Source: Firmicutes bacterium HGW-Firmicutes-1 (GTDB lineage: Bacteria > Bacillota > Clostridia > Lachnospirales > Vallitaleaceae). From it: 64,000 nucleotides of DNA. Numbering within the stretch: position 1 is the stretch's first letter; every line of letters begins with the position of its first letter. This document shows positions 15,540-23,373 of the stretch, one piece after another. The stretch is taken from contig PHAG01000002.1 of assembly GCA_002841625.1 (NCBI GenBank), forward strand, positions 186,001-250,000. Reading direction: 5' to 3'. Under the pieces are notes generated by a model. It saw only the letters and a program-made list of their open reading frames with translations. It had not been told where the DNA came from and ran no database searches. Both the position numbers and the translations under genes were made by a program.

Positions 15540-16360
15540 CAAGAATAATTGAAACTCCAAGTTACTATTCAGTATTAACAGCTGAAGTTAGGTATGATAA
15601 ACGCTTAAAACCAAATGAAAAGATACTTTTTGGTGAAATTACAAGCTTATCATCTGTAAATGGTTTTTGTAATGCAGGTAATGCATACTTCTCTAAGCTA
15701 TATGACGTTGAAAACGAGACAATAAGCAGATGGATATCTAAGTTAGAGCAATATAGTTACTTAAAGCGTCAGATAATTTACGGTGAAAATAAACATATTA
15801 TTGAGCGAAGATTGTATATAAATTGCATTGAAAAAAACATACCCCCTATTGACGAAATAATCAATACCCCTATTGATAAAAAAGTCATTACCCCTATTGA
15901 CGAAAAAGTCAAAGAGAATAATACAAGTGTATTTAATAATACAAGTACTAAACATATATGTACAGAATTTGATTTAATTGTTCAAGATTACAATTCAATT
16001 TGTGGCAGTAAGCTTCCCAAAGTAACCATCTTAAGTGAAAAGAGAATTAAAAGTATTAATGGGTTACAAAAAGCTATTAAAGACATTGATTTTAAAATGC
16101 TTTTTCAGAAAACTATTGAAAGTAAGTTTTTAACTGGCAGTTCGGGAACATGGAAATGTAATTTTGATTGGCTAATGAATAGTACAAATGCCCTTAAGGT
16201 GCTAGAAGGCAATTACACAGATAATTTTAATAAGGCAGGTGAAAAAAAGAATGCCAAAGACGTTCGAAGAGATGCTGAAGGAAAAACAGCTAGCCAACTT
16301 GCAGAAGAACTCATCAAGTCACATAAAGGACCAATCGAAGATATTGTCACCAACTTTTAA
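15536..16360 (+). CDS. Phage replication initiator (HTH_36/DnaD-like)
   Basis: 274 residues from a TTG start (GAGAAGGTG upstream). N-terminal winged helix: YSVLTAEVRYDKRLKPNEKILFGEITSLSS...GYCNAG-like NGFCNAGNAYFSKLYDVENETISRWI. The C-terminal part (LPKVTILSEKRIKSINGLQKA, GTWKCNFDWLM) is typical of phage replisome organisers that bind the origin and recruit helicase loader. Codons in the linker are a threefold 24-bp repeat, a probable origin within the gene. A DnaC-like gene follows in overlap. Confidence 0.8.
   Translation: MTRIIETPSYYSVLTAEVRYDKRLKPNEKILFGEITSLSSVNGFCNAGNAYFSKLYDVENETISRWISKLEQYSYLKRQIIYGENKHIIERRLYINCIEKNIPPIDEIINTPIDKKVITPIDEKVKENNTSVFNNTSTKHICTEFDLIVQDYNSICGSKLPKVTILSEKRIKSINGLQKAIKDIDFKMLFQKTIESKFLTGSSGTWKCNFDWLMNSTNALKVLEGNYTDNFNKAGEKKNAKDVRRDAEGKTASQLAEELIKSHKGPIEDIVTNF
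15843..15914 (+). repeat. Three 24-bp tandem repeats, candidate phage origin
   Basis: CCCCTATTGA recurs at 15843, 15867 and 15891 with exact 24-base spacing, each followed by an A-rich tract ending in GTCA or ATCA. The repeats encode PIDxxxxx three times in the linker of the initiator. Iterons inside the initiator gene are the lambda O-type arrangement. Confidence 0.65.
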
Positions 16361-17096
16361 ATGTCCAATATGTAAGGATGTTGGGGCTGTATTATACAAA
16401 GTCAAAGATAAGTTTGGAAAGGAATATGATTATGCTAATCCATGCGAATGTAGGACTGGAAGAATAAAAGAATGTAGATTACTATTTGCAAATATTCCAG
16501 ACGAATTTAAAAATCTTACTATCAATAGTTTTGAAACGAATATTTATAAAAATCAAGCCTTTGAAGCTGTTCAGGTAAAAAAAATCTGTGCTAACTATGT
16601 TAATAACTTTCAAGAAATGAAAGAAAAAGGAAAAGGCTTGTATTTACACAGTGAGACTAAAGGTAGTGGAAAAACAAGGATGGCAATTAGTATAGCAAAT
16701 GCAATTATAAATTATAAAAATACAGCTGCTAAGTTCACGACAGCAATAAGGATTATCGAAGAAATTAAAAGAACATTTAATGATGATCTTGCTGATAAGA
16801 ATGTTATTCGAGATTTACAAAGAATAGATGTTTTGGTTATTGATGATATAGGAACAGAACGTAACAAACCCTTTGTAAACGAACAATTTTATTCAATACT
16901 TGATGAACGACTTATAAATAGAAAAGTAACTATATTTACATCAAATTGTGCGATCGAAGATTTAGAAATTGATGATAGAATTGTAAATCGTATTCAAAAA
17001 ATGGCGGTACCCATAAGGTTTCCCGAAGAAAGTATCAGATGGGATTTAGCAATTGAAGAGAATGAAAGTATTATTACAGATCTATTAAAACCTTGA
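16251..17096 (+). CDS. dnaC: DnaC-like helicase loader (AAA+)
   Basis: About 281 residues. A zinc-finger-like region (CPICKDVG...NPCECR, about 34-68) precedes an AAA+ core: Walker A GSGKT and Walker B VLVIDDIG. It loads the replicative DnaB helicase at the phage origin. I prefer the ATG at 16251 (AGGCAGGTG about 9 bases upstream) to the GTG at 16239. It overlaps the initiator by 110 bases in another frame, a compact phage arrangement. Confidence 0.85.
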   Translation: MPKTFEEMLKEKQLANLQKNSSSHIKDQSKILSPTFKCPICKDVGAVLYKVKDKFGKEYDYANPCECRTGRIKECRLLFANIPDEFKNLTINSFETNIYKNQAFEAVQVKKICANYVNNFQEMKEKGKGLYLHSETKGSGKTRMAISIANAIINYKNTAAKFTTAIRIIEEIKRTFNDDLADKNVIRDLQRIDVLVIDDIGTERNKPFVNEQFYSILDERLINRKVTIFTSNCAIEDLEIDDRIVNRIQKMAVPIRFPEESIRWDLAIEENESIITDLLKP

Positions 17097-17109
17097 AAGG
17101 AATAATACT

Positions 17110-17388
17110 ATGGAAGAATGGGTAGGAGCTCATGAATGGGTAGAAAATCACACAATGCTTACTGATAAAGATTTGATGAATCCAGACAAAAGTGAGATTG
17201 AAAAAATTACGAAAGAAATAGAGCAGGAGTTAAATGCTTCAAACATGAAACAAAGGGAATTAGATAATATTTTAATTCATTCCAAAGACAAACTTATTAG
17301 TTTCTGTATTGAAAACCTTAATAAAAGCTTTCAGATGTTTGAAGTAACGAGAGACTTCCCAGTGGTTAAATCTTATCACTACAAATGA
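17110..17388 (+). CDS. Small acidic phage protein
   Basis: 92 residues, mostly helical and charged (KSEIEKITKEIEQELNASNMKQRELDNILI), no family recognised. It lies 13 bases after the helicase loader and its stop overlaps the next small gene (ATGA), so it is part of the replication operon. Confidence 0.55.
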   Translation: MEEWVGAHEWVENHTMLTDKDLMNPDKSEIEKITKEIEQELNASNMKQRELDNILIHSKDKLISFCIENLNKSFQMFEVTRDFPVVKSYHYK

Positions 17389-17483
17389 TTTATGAACTAG
17401 CACAAAAAGCTTTAGATTTAAAAGGTTACAAATTAACAAAGTGTGGAAAATCATGGTACAAGAGTACGAAAGTGGTGAGCTAA
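17385..17483 (+). CDS. 32-residue coupled small protein
   Basis: ATG overlaps the preceding stop (ATGA). The product MIYELAQKALDLKGYKLTKCGKSWYKSTKVVS is basic. No function inferred; supported only by coupling and tight packing before the next start at 17485. Confidence 0.4.
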   Translation: MIYELAQKALDLKGYKLTKCGKSWYKSTKVVS

Positions 17484-17484
17484 G

Positions 17485-17718
17485 ATGCCAAGAAAACAAG
17501 ATAAACCATGTGGATTTGTAGCTGGTTTAACATTAGATTATGGATGGAGCGAGGAAGAGAAATACATAGCAGAAAAGATGTTAAAAAATGGAGCTACAAT
17601 ATCCCAATTAGCTAAAGAATTTCAAAGACAAATACTTGAAGTTATGATTTTGGTTGATGATCTGATTAAGAAAGGGAGCATCGAATCAAATAAGTCAATA
17701 TTGAGAGAGGTGAGCTAG
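17485..17718 (+). CDS. Small phage HTH-like protein
   Basis: 77 residues with a likely helix-turn-helix stretch (ATISQLAKEFQRQILEVMILVDDLIKKG) reminiscent of small phage regulators. It starts one base after the previous stop and its last base overlaps the methyltransferase start. Confidence 0.5.
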   Translation: MPRKQDKPCGFVAGLTLDYGWSEEEKYIAEKMLKNGATISQLAKEFQRQILEVMILVDDLIKKGSIESNKSILREVS

Positions 17719-19454
17719 TGAATAAAATTGCCTTAACTGAATCACTAAAGTTATTAGTTGATATATTTTCGGGAGGTGGTGGCGCCTCAGTTGGAATAGA
17801 AATGGCCACTGGTAGAGAAGTAAACATAGCTATTAATCATGATATGGATGCAATATTAATGCATAAAACCAATCATCCTCATTCACAGCACTTACTGGAA
17901 GATATTTGGGATGTTAGTCCATTGAAAGTAACAGAAGGTCGCCATGTAGGATTATTATGGGCTTCACCTGATTGTAAACATTTCAGCAAAGCAAAAGGTG
18001 GAAAACCAAAGGATAAAAATATTAGATCATTACCATTCGCTATTGTAAAATGGGCAAGGCATGTTCGTCCTGATGTAATAATTGCTGAAAATGTAGAAGA
18101 GATTCAAACGTGGGGGCCTCTTAACAAAAAAGGAATACCTATAGCAAAAAGAAAAGGCGAAACATTTAATCAATTCATAAGAAAGCTAAGAAAACTTGGT
18201 TATTCTGTTCAATGGAGAGAATTAGTGGCTGCTGATTACGGCACTCCTACAACTAGAAAACGTTGGTATATGATAGCTCGATGTGATGGAAATCCTATCA
18301 CATGGCCTCAACCAACACATTCAAAAACAGGAGAGAACGGATTAAAAAAATGGGTACCTGTTTCAACAGTATTAGAATTTTCGGATTTAGGGAAATCCAT
18401 ATTCGGACGTAAAAAGCCTTTAGCAGAAAATACCATGAATCGTATTGGAAGAGGAATGGATAAATTTGTATTTAATAATCCTGAACCATTCATTCTACAA
18501 ATAGGACAATCTGGATTTACTAAAGATAGGAATAAAACGATTCATGAACCTCTTATTACGATAGTTACTAAGAATGAACACTGCCTGGTATCACCAGTAC
18601 TTGCTCCATTTATGGCAGTTAATACATCTAACCATCCAGGTGGGAGCGCAGGTGCACCAATACACACTATTACAACCGGGGGACATCACGCATTAGTATC
18701 ACCTATCTTGATTCAATATCATTCTGAGACTTCTGAAAACTCTGTAAGAGCATATGAAGTTAAAGAACCAATAATGACAATTGATGCAAGTCCAAGGTAT
18801 GCATTAGCTAGTGTGTTTATATCAAAAGCATATGCCGGATGCAGTAGATCAACAGCATCAAGCGTTGATGATCCGTGTCACACAATTACAGCTAGACAGG
18901 TCCATTCATTAGCAGGAGTATTTCTAACAAAATTCTATAAAACAGGTACTGGTCAAGAAGTTACAGAGCCCCTACATACAATAACTACCTCAGCAGGACA
19001 TTTTGGGGATGTAAAAATTTTAATGGTTGAGAAAGAAGAAGTTATAAGTGAATTCCGTGAAAAGTGCAATATGGTAGCATCATTCATCATGGAATATTAC
19101 GGTCAAGGCACAGGACAATCACTTAATGATCCACTACATACTATTGTTACAAAAGACCGCTTTGCATTGGTTACTGTTTACGGTATAGATTATGTCATTG
19201 TTGATATCACGTTGAGAATGCTGACTCCTAATGAACTTTTTAAGGCACAAGGCTTTCCAGAAGACTACATTATCGATCAGGACTACAAGGGACGTGCTTA
19301 TCCAATATCAAAGCAAGTAGCAAGGTGTGGCAATAGTGTATGTCCTCAGATGGCAAAAGTATTAGTTGAATCAAATTGTAGTGATTTAAAAACTGGAGAA
19401 CGCGCACCAAACATGAGAATAGATTCTAGCCATGAGCAACTAAGATTTGCATAG
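17718..19454 (+). CDS. DNA (cytosine-5) methyltransferase, phage orphan
   Basis: 578 residues. Motif I is DIFSGGGGASVGIE, motif IV SPDCKHFSKAKG (catalytic Cys86), motif VI AENVEEI (Glu124), motif VIII near VQWRELVAADYGTPTTRKR, and motifs IX-X RMLTPNELFKAQGFPEDY and ARCGNSVCPQMA. Between VIII and IX the target-recognition region holds several imperfect repeats of about 45 residues built around PLHTITT-H-LV. No restriction endonuclease is adjacent, so it probably protects phage DNA from host restriction. The start is GTG at the previous gene's stop. Confidence 0.92.
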   Translation: MNKIALTESLKLLVDIFSGGGGASVGIEMATGREVNIAINHDMDAILMHKTNHPHSQHLLEDIWDVSPLKVTEGRHVGLLWASPDCKHFSKAKGGKPKDKNIRSLPFAIVKWARHVRPDVIIAENVEEIQTWGPLNKKGIPIAKRKGETFNQFIRKLRKLGYSVQWRELVAADYGTPTTRKRWYMIARCDGNPITWPQPTHSKTGENGLKKWVPVSTVLEFSDLGKSIFGRKKPLAENTMNRIGRGMDKFVFNNPEPFILQIGQSGFTKDRNKTIHEPLITIVTKNEHCLVSPVLAPFMAVNTSNHPGGSAGAPIHTITTGGHHALVSPILIQYHSETSENSVRAYEVKEPIMTIDASPRYALASVFISKAYAGCSRSTASSVDDPCHTITARQVHSLAGVFLTKFYKTGTGQEVTEPLHTITTSAGHFGDVKILMVEKEEVISEFREKCNMVASFIMEYYGQGTGQSLNDPLHTIVTKDRFALVTVYGIDYVIVDITLRMLTPNELFKAQGFPEDYIIDQDYKGRAYPISKQVARCGNSVCPQMAKVLVESNCSDLKTGERAPNMRIDSSHEQLRFA

Positions 19455-19471
19455 AGAAGGAGACTAAAACG

Positions 19472-19657
19472 GTGTTAAGACAAGAAACTGAATTGTGGCA
19501 AGTAGCGGGCACAGAAATTGAAGTAACTAGCGAAATTGAAAAAGGAAAAAGAATGGATACAAAAGTAATGCTTAATATAACAGTTAATGTATCAGGTGAA
19601 AGCCTAACTGATTTTTTAAATCTAATTGGAGCAATTATTGAAGAATATAGTATTTAA
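19472..19657 (+). CDS. Small phage protein (GTG start)
   Basis: 61 residues from GTG with AGAAGGAG upstream. The C-terminal half (VMLNITVNVSGESLTDFLNLIGAIIEEY) is a strand plus helix. Unknown function; lies 17 bases after the methyltransferase. Confidence 0.45.
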   Translation: MLRQETELWQVAGTEIEVTSEIEKGKRMDTKVMLNITVNVSGESLTDFLNLIGAIIEEYSI

Positions 19658-19675
19658 ACTTACAGGAGGTAACCT

Positions 19676-19837
19676 ATGATATTTAAAGAACTTAAAGAAA
19701 ATCCTAAAGATGGATTTTATAAAGTATTAAATAAAGACATATTTATTGTAGTCGAAGGTAACAAAGTAGTACATAGTCCTTACAGAAAAAGTATAAGAGA
19801 TGATGAAAAAATAATTAAGCTTAAAAAAGGGAGTTGA
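19676..19837 (+). CDS. 53-residue phage protein
   Basis: ATG with AGGAGG 6 bases upstream encodes MIFKELKENPKDGFYKVLNKDIFIVVEGNK...KLKKGS, a small basic beta-rich protein. Unknown. Last gene of the early operon before a noncoding stretch of about 215 bases that I cannot annotate further. Confidence 0.5.
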   Translation: MIFKELKENPKDGFYKVLNKDIFIVVEGNKVVHSPYRKSIRDDEKIIKLKKGS

Positions 19838-20053
19838 TTAGCAACTATAGGGAAAGACGGAAATGTAACTTATTAGAAGAAAACTATTGTTGACTAATTA
19901 AGAAAAATTGAACCTTGAAAACTGAATAAAGAAAAAATAAGATTTCTATAAAAGATTGTATATGATATACTTATTAAAGGTGTTTATAACACTAATTTCA
20001 AGAATAACATAGTTAGCTGATATTTAATCAGATTATCAAAAAGGGGATAATGT

Positions 20054-20923
20054 ATGGAATTTAATAAATTACCCATGTATGATATGTCACTTAGGCAATT
20101 TGAAGATCTATGCTATGATTTATTAAAAGCAAACGAAGAAGTAGAAATAGTCACCAGGATCAAAGATGACGAAGGTTTCGATTTTGAGGGAGAAGAAAAA
20201 TTTAGTAGTGGCAAATCAAAGTCATTTCTAGTAGTGGTTAAACACTGGTCTAAATTTAATATAAACGGTGTGGCAGAAGCTCTATTAAGATTTATAACAA
20301 TAGAAAATTTTGACAAACTTATTTTTATTACTTCTGCCAAACTAACGAATACACAGCATGATGAGGTGAAAAATCTTGTAGAAGATATAGATAGAAATAT
20401 TGATTTTAGTATTATAGACTATAATCGAATTCTAAAACTTGTTAATGATAATATAGAAATTCATAAAAAGTATTTTCAAAATATTAATTTAGTTATTAAA
20501 AAAAGATATATTTATTTATCGTCTTCAGTCTTAACAATTATAACATCACTCCTTTTTATTAGTATACAAGTATTAATTGTTAATAATAACAAAGATTCTG
20601 ACAAACTTGATAACCGAATAGTAAACGTTACCGAATCTATAAACAGTCTCCATGATCTTGAAGAAGACTTAGAGGGTATAAGAGACGATATGATTCAAAT
20701 GGAAATTGAATCACAACTTATCAAGGAAGAATATGATAGCGCAAAAGAATTAGAGAAAATAACTGATGATGAAATTAAAGCTATTACATATGCATTAAAT
20801 AAAAAAAGTTTTTGGCAGGTTATAATTCAAACTATACCTGGATTTTTAATTGGTATTGCATCATCAGTAATTGGAAGCATTTTTTATGAGGCTTATAAAA
20901 AGAGACGTCAATTATCTCCATAG
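20054..20923 (+). CDS. Membrane-anchored Mrr-like protein
   Basis: 289 residues. Residues 10-140 resemble the Mrr-type PD-(D/E)xK fold: SLRQFEDLCYDLL, then DDEGFDFEG (Asp43) and FLVVVKHW (Lys63), but the Gln/Glu usually two before the lysine is valine, so catalysis is uncertain. A transmembrane segment (about 152-174), a polar coiled coil and a second hydrophobic segment (about 255-275) follow. Preceded by AAGGGG. As a monocistronic gene between early and late modules it could act in exclusion or DNA uptake interference; that is inference. Confidence 0.55.
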   Translation: MEFNKLPMYDMSLRQFEDLCYDLLKANEEVEIVTRIKDDEGFDFEGEEKFSSGKSKSFLVVVKHWSKFNINGVAEALLRFITIENFDKLIFITSAKLTNTQHDEVKNLVEDIDRNIDFSIIDYNRILKLVNDNIEIHKKYFQNINLVIKKRYIYLSSSVLTIITSLLFISIQVLIVNNNKDSDKLDNRIVNVTESINSLHDLEEDLEGIRDDMIQMEIESQLIKEEYDSAKELEKITDDEIKAITYALNKKSFWQVIIQTIPGFLIGIASSVIGSIFYEAYKKRRQLSP

Positions 20924-21021
20924 GGATGATTAAACATCAGCTAACATTAGTTTTCTTGACACTAATCAGTTGGGAAAAATATTGTTAAAAATTAATACTG
21001 TACCGTAAAGTGCAACATTTT

Positions 21022-21048
21022 AAAGGAAATCTCAAAGGTTTCCTTTTT
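21022..21048 (+). terminator. Terminator after Mrr-like gene
   Basis: AAAGGAAA / TTTCCTTT stem with a 9-base loop and trailing Ts; it would end the transcript of the Mrr-like gene. Confidence 0.7.
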
Positions 21049-21197
21049 CAGTGCAAAAAACAGTTCATAATAGTCTAATTATTGAGGTATGAAGCGAAAG
21101 CTTAATATAATAACGGTATCTACAGCCTAATGTGGGAAAGGAGTACCCTTGTAAGGCATTTAAACAAATCTTAGTATATAATACACGTATTATTTTA

Positions 21198-21278
21198 GCC
21201 CGAAGTTACAATCGGATTTGTTGTAACAGCTAGTCCGGCTCAAGGACCAGGGGCGAACCTCAGAGCCTTGCCCCCAAT
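21198..21278 (+). ncRNA. Candidate structured leader RNA
   Basis: GTTACAA / TTGTAAC form a perfect 7-bp hairpin, enclosed by a partial AGCC/GGCT stem. Then GGCTC/GAGCC and GGGGC/GCCCC overlap in an interleaved order that could form alternative stems or a pseudoknot. Higher GC than its surroundings. Could be the 5' leader of the late-regulator transcript. Confidence 0.35.
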
Positions 21279-21321
21279 AATTAAAACAATTAATATGATT
21301 TACATATATGGGGGTAATAAA

Positions 21322-21801
21322 ATGGCAAGACATATGACAAATGAAAAAATTGAAAAGCTTGGAGAATACCTAAAGAAATATACGACAATAAAAAGAATGA
21401 TTAAGCATGATGAAAAACTTCTTGAAGATTATTATGGACTTACAGGAGTTAACTATGATAAGGTTATAGTTAATCCAACAAATAAGTTTCATAGCGATAC
21501 GGAGAATCAAACGATATCAAAAATTGATATTGAAAATAGATTGTTTAATAATAAAAAACAACTTAAAAGGATAGACTTGGCACTAGATATCCTTGACGAT
21601 GAAGCCAGAAGGATTATAGTTGATTATTATATTCATGATTTAGGATGGATTGTAATAGCTAGAAAAGTTGGAACATCAGATAGAAATTGCCGAAGAATTA
21701 GAGATGAAGCAATGATTCAAATACACGAAGCATTTTATGCAGAAAGACTTGATATGAAAACTGGACACGCTCAAATTGCTCTAGATGCTGTCATGGTCTA
21801 A
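21322..21801 (+). CDS. ArpU/sigma-70-like late transcription regulator
   Basis: 159 residues from the ATG at 21322 (GGGGG 7 bases before; the in-frame ATG at 21268 has no such site). The C-terminal part is a sigma-70 region 4-like helix-turn-helix: LDDEARRIIVDYYIHDLGWIVIARKVGTSDRNCRRIRDEAM. ArpU-type proteins switch on phage late genes. Position before the packaging and head genes fits. Confidence 0.8.
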   Translation: MARHMTNEKIEKLGEYLKKYTTIKRMIKHDEKLLEDYYGLTGVNYDKVIVNPTNKFHSDTENQTISKIDIENRLFNNKKQLKRIDLALDILDDEARRIIVDYYIHDLGWIVIARKVGTSDRNCRRIRDEAMIQIHEAFYAERLDMKTGHAQIALDAVMV

Positions 21802-21907
21802 AAGTATGTCCTAATTCTGTCCCTATCGTGTCCTAATAATACCATATATTAATGATATAATAATATTGTGAAAGTTTACAGAAGTAAGCCGAAGCTACCC
21901 CCACAGC

Positions 21908-21940
21908 AATCACCCATTCATATCCTTCGAATGGGTGATT
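21908..21940. terminator. Strong hairpin before tyrosine recombinase
   Basis: A perfect 12-bp stem AATCACCCATTC / GAATGGGTGATT with a 9-base loop, followed by an AT-rich tail. A terminator or a processing site between the late regulator and the recombinase. Confidence 0.6.
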
Positions 21941-21959
21941 ATTATATTGTAAAGAAGGG

Positions 21960-22544
21960 ATGATATTGAATACTGTACAGCCAATAAGAGACTTTGAACT
22001 TATAGAAGACATTGGAGAGTTTTTAAGGTTATCATCATATAGAAATTTTGTGCTTTGGTCAACAGGAATATATGCTCCCATAAGGATATCTGATATATTA
22101 GATTGGAAAGTACGCGATGTTCGTAACAAGGATTTCGTATCTATACGTGAGAAGAAAACTGGCAATGAACAACTATTCCCAATCAATAGTGAATTGAGAA
22201 AAATACTGGATCACTATATAGATGGGAAAAAAGATTATGAATATTTGTTTGCTTCAAGACAAAAAAATGGTAAAGGTATATACGGACCAATTTCAAGACA
22301 GCAAGCATATTATATCCTCAACGTAGCTGCAAAGTATTTTAAACTACAAAATATTGGGTGTCATACGATGAGAAAGACTTTTGGATATCATTATTATCAA
22401 CAAACTGGAGATATTATTACATTACAAGAGATTTATGGCCATTCTCATTTTAGTATTACAAAGAGATATATTGGTTTAACTCAAGAGATGAAAAATAAGG
22501 CTGTAAAAGATTTTAAATATAAGAAGTTAAGGAAATCAAGTTGA
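21960..22544 (+). CDS. Catalytic-domain-only tyrosine recombinase
   Basis: 194 residues comprising only the catalytic domain: R42 (APIRISDIL), K in REKKTGN, HTMR (His135, Arg138), GHSH (His161) and Tyr170. The usual N-terminal core-binding domain is absent. The prophage already has a serine integrase, so this enzyme more likely resolves multimers, acts in replication or processes packaging substrates. Similar short recombinases sit before terminase in other Clostridia phages. Confidence 0.8.
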   Translation: MILNTVQPIRDFELIEDIGEFLRLSSYRNFVLWSTGIYAPIRISDILDWKVRDVRNKDFVSIREKKTGNEQLFPINSELRKILDHYIDGKKDYEYLFASRQKNGKGIYGPISRQQAYYILNVAAKYFKLQNIGCHTMRKTFGYHYYQQTGDIITLQEIYGHSHFSITKRYIGLTQEMKNKAVKDFKYKKLRKSS

Positions 22545-22843
22545 TGATTGAATTCTGTTTGTCATATTAATGTTTTGTCAAACTCACATATATGTTTTTA
22601 ATTATATATATAGAAGGAAAAATTTTCGTTGAGTTTAACACAATAGTAAGATATGACAAACTCAACACAATAGAGTAAAAAGGATTTTTAATAACTTTAA
22701 TTGTATATTCTATGTATTTATTATTTGTAAATTACCATGAATTATCGTAATCAAAATAATACTTGGGAATATAAAATAAGTTGATCTATATTCTAAATGT
22801 AGGATTAATCATCAGATATACTAATAAATGAAAAATGAAAAAT

Positions 22844-22903
22844 GAAGTGGGTTTCATAGCAGCATCACTTGAATAAGAGTGATATTAACTATTTATCCAC
22901 TTC
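22844..22903 (-). terminator. Minus-strand terminator
   Basis: GAAGTGG / CCACTTC close a structure containing an inner ATCACT/AGTGAT hairpin. Read leftward it is followed by ATTTTTCATTTTTC, a good U-tract. It would end the transcript of the 42-residue peptide gene. Confidence 0.6.
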
Positions 22904-22928
22904 ATATTTGTATATTATTTGTATTATG

Positions 22929-23014
22929 AGGGGGGTGGAAGACCAAGATATACTTGGAGCTTCCTGAATGGAAGACCAAGACATGCTTGGAACTTCCTAA
23001 ATAACTAACCCCCT
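22929..23014. repeat. Two tandem 33-bp palindromic repeats in a closing stem
   Basis: Units 22936-22968 and 22969-23001 match at 28 of 33 positions; each folds (GGAAG-CCAAG / CTTGG-CTTCC). AGGGGG (22929-22934) pairs with CCCCCT (23009-23014), enclosing both hairpins as a three-way junction. Confidence 0.7.
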
Positions 23015-23141
23015 ACCTAGTACATATAAAGTCTATTAGTACAATAGGTAGAATGAAACCAATAAACATGATAGTTACGCGCATTGTTATATTGGAACTT
23101 TGACGTTCGAATGCATTGCTATCCATTAAGTTCATTCTCAT
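23013..23141 (-). CDS. 42-residue membrane peptide (type I toxin-like)
   Basis: On the minus strand, AAGGAGG lies 7 bases before an ATG encoding a polar N-terminus (MRMNLMDSNAFERQSSN) and a single hydrophobic segment (about 22-38, VTIMFIGFILPIVLIDFI), ending CTR. It is the only minus-strand gene in the late region. Its stop falls within the hairpin array, so its mRNA would have a structured 3' region of about 170 bases ending in a terminator. Prophage type I toxins have this size and build, but no family match was recognised. Confidence 0.5.
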   Translation of the reverse strand: MRMNLMDSNAFERQSSNITMRVTIMFIGFILPIVLIDFICTR

Positions 23142-23373
23142 AATACAAACCTCCTTTATTTTCTAGATTATAATATATGCTACAATCAATATATTAATTC
23201 TCAACTACCATGGACACCATAATAGATACTTTTAAATATATTTAAAGGCTAAAAGGTACTTCCAGCGACTTACATCACTTGCGGGTGCTCAGACGCCCAA
23301 AGCGTGTTTAGTTACAAATAATATTTTTAGAGGGTTTCCAGTTCCGCACGAATAAAAAGAAAAGGAATGAGCC

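Larger units (their letters stand above)
20924..21321. other. Noncoding gap before late regulator
   Basis: It contains a terminator (21022-21048) and a GC-richer, hairpin-rich segment (about 21198-21278). No convincing gene on either strand. Confidence 0.7.
22545..23373. other. 829-base region: no plus-strand gene
   Basis: Very AT-rich. It holds an inverted repeat GTTGAGTTT/AAACTCAAC with repeated AACACAATAG (about 22628-22672), a minus-strand terminator (22844-22903), tandem 33-bp palindromic repeats (22936-23001) and a minus-strand 42-residue gene (23013-23141). A cos/pac site could also lie here, next to the terminase genes. Confidence 0.7.
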
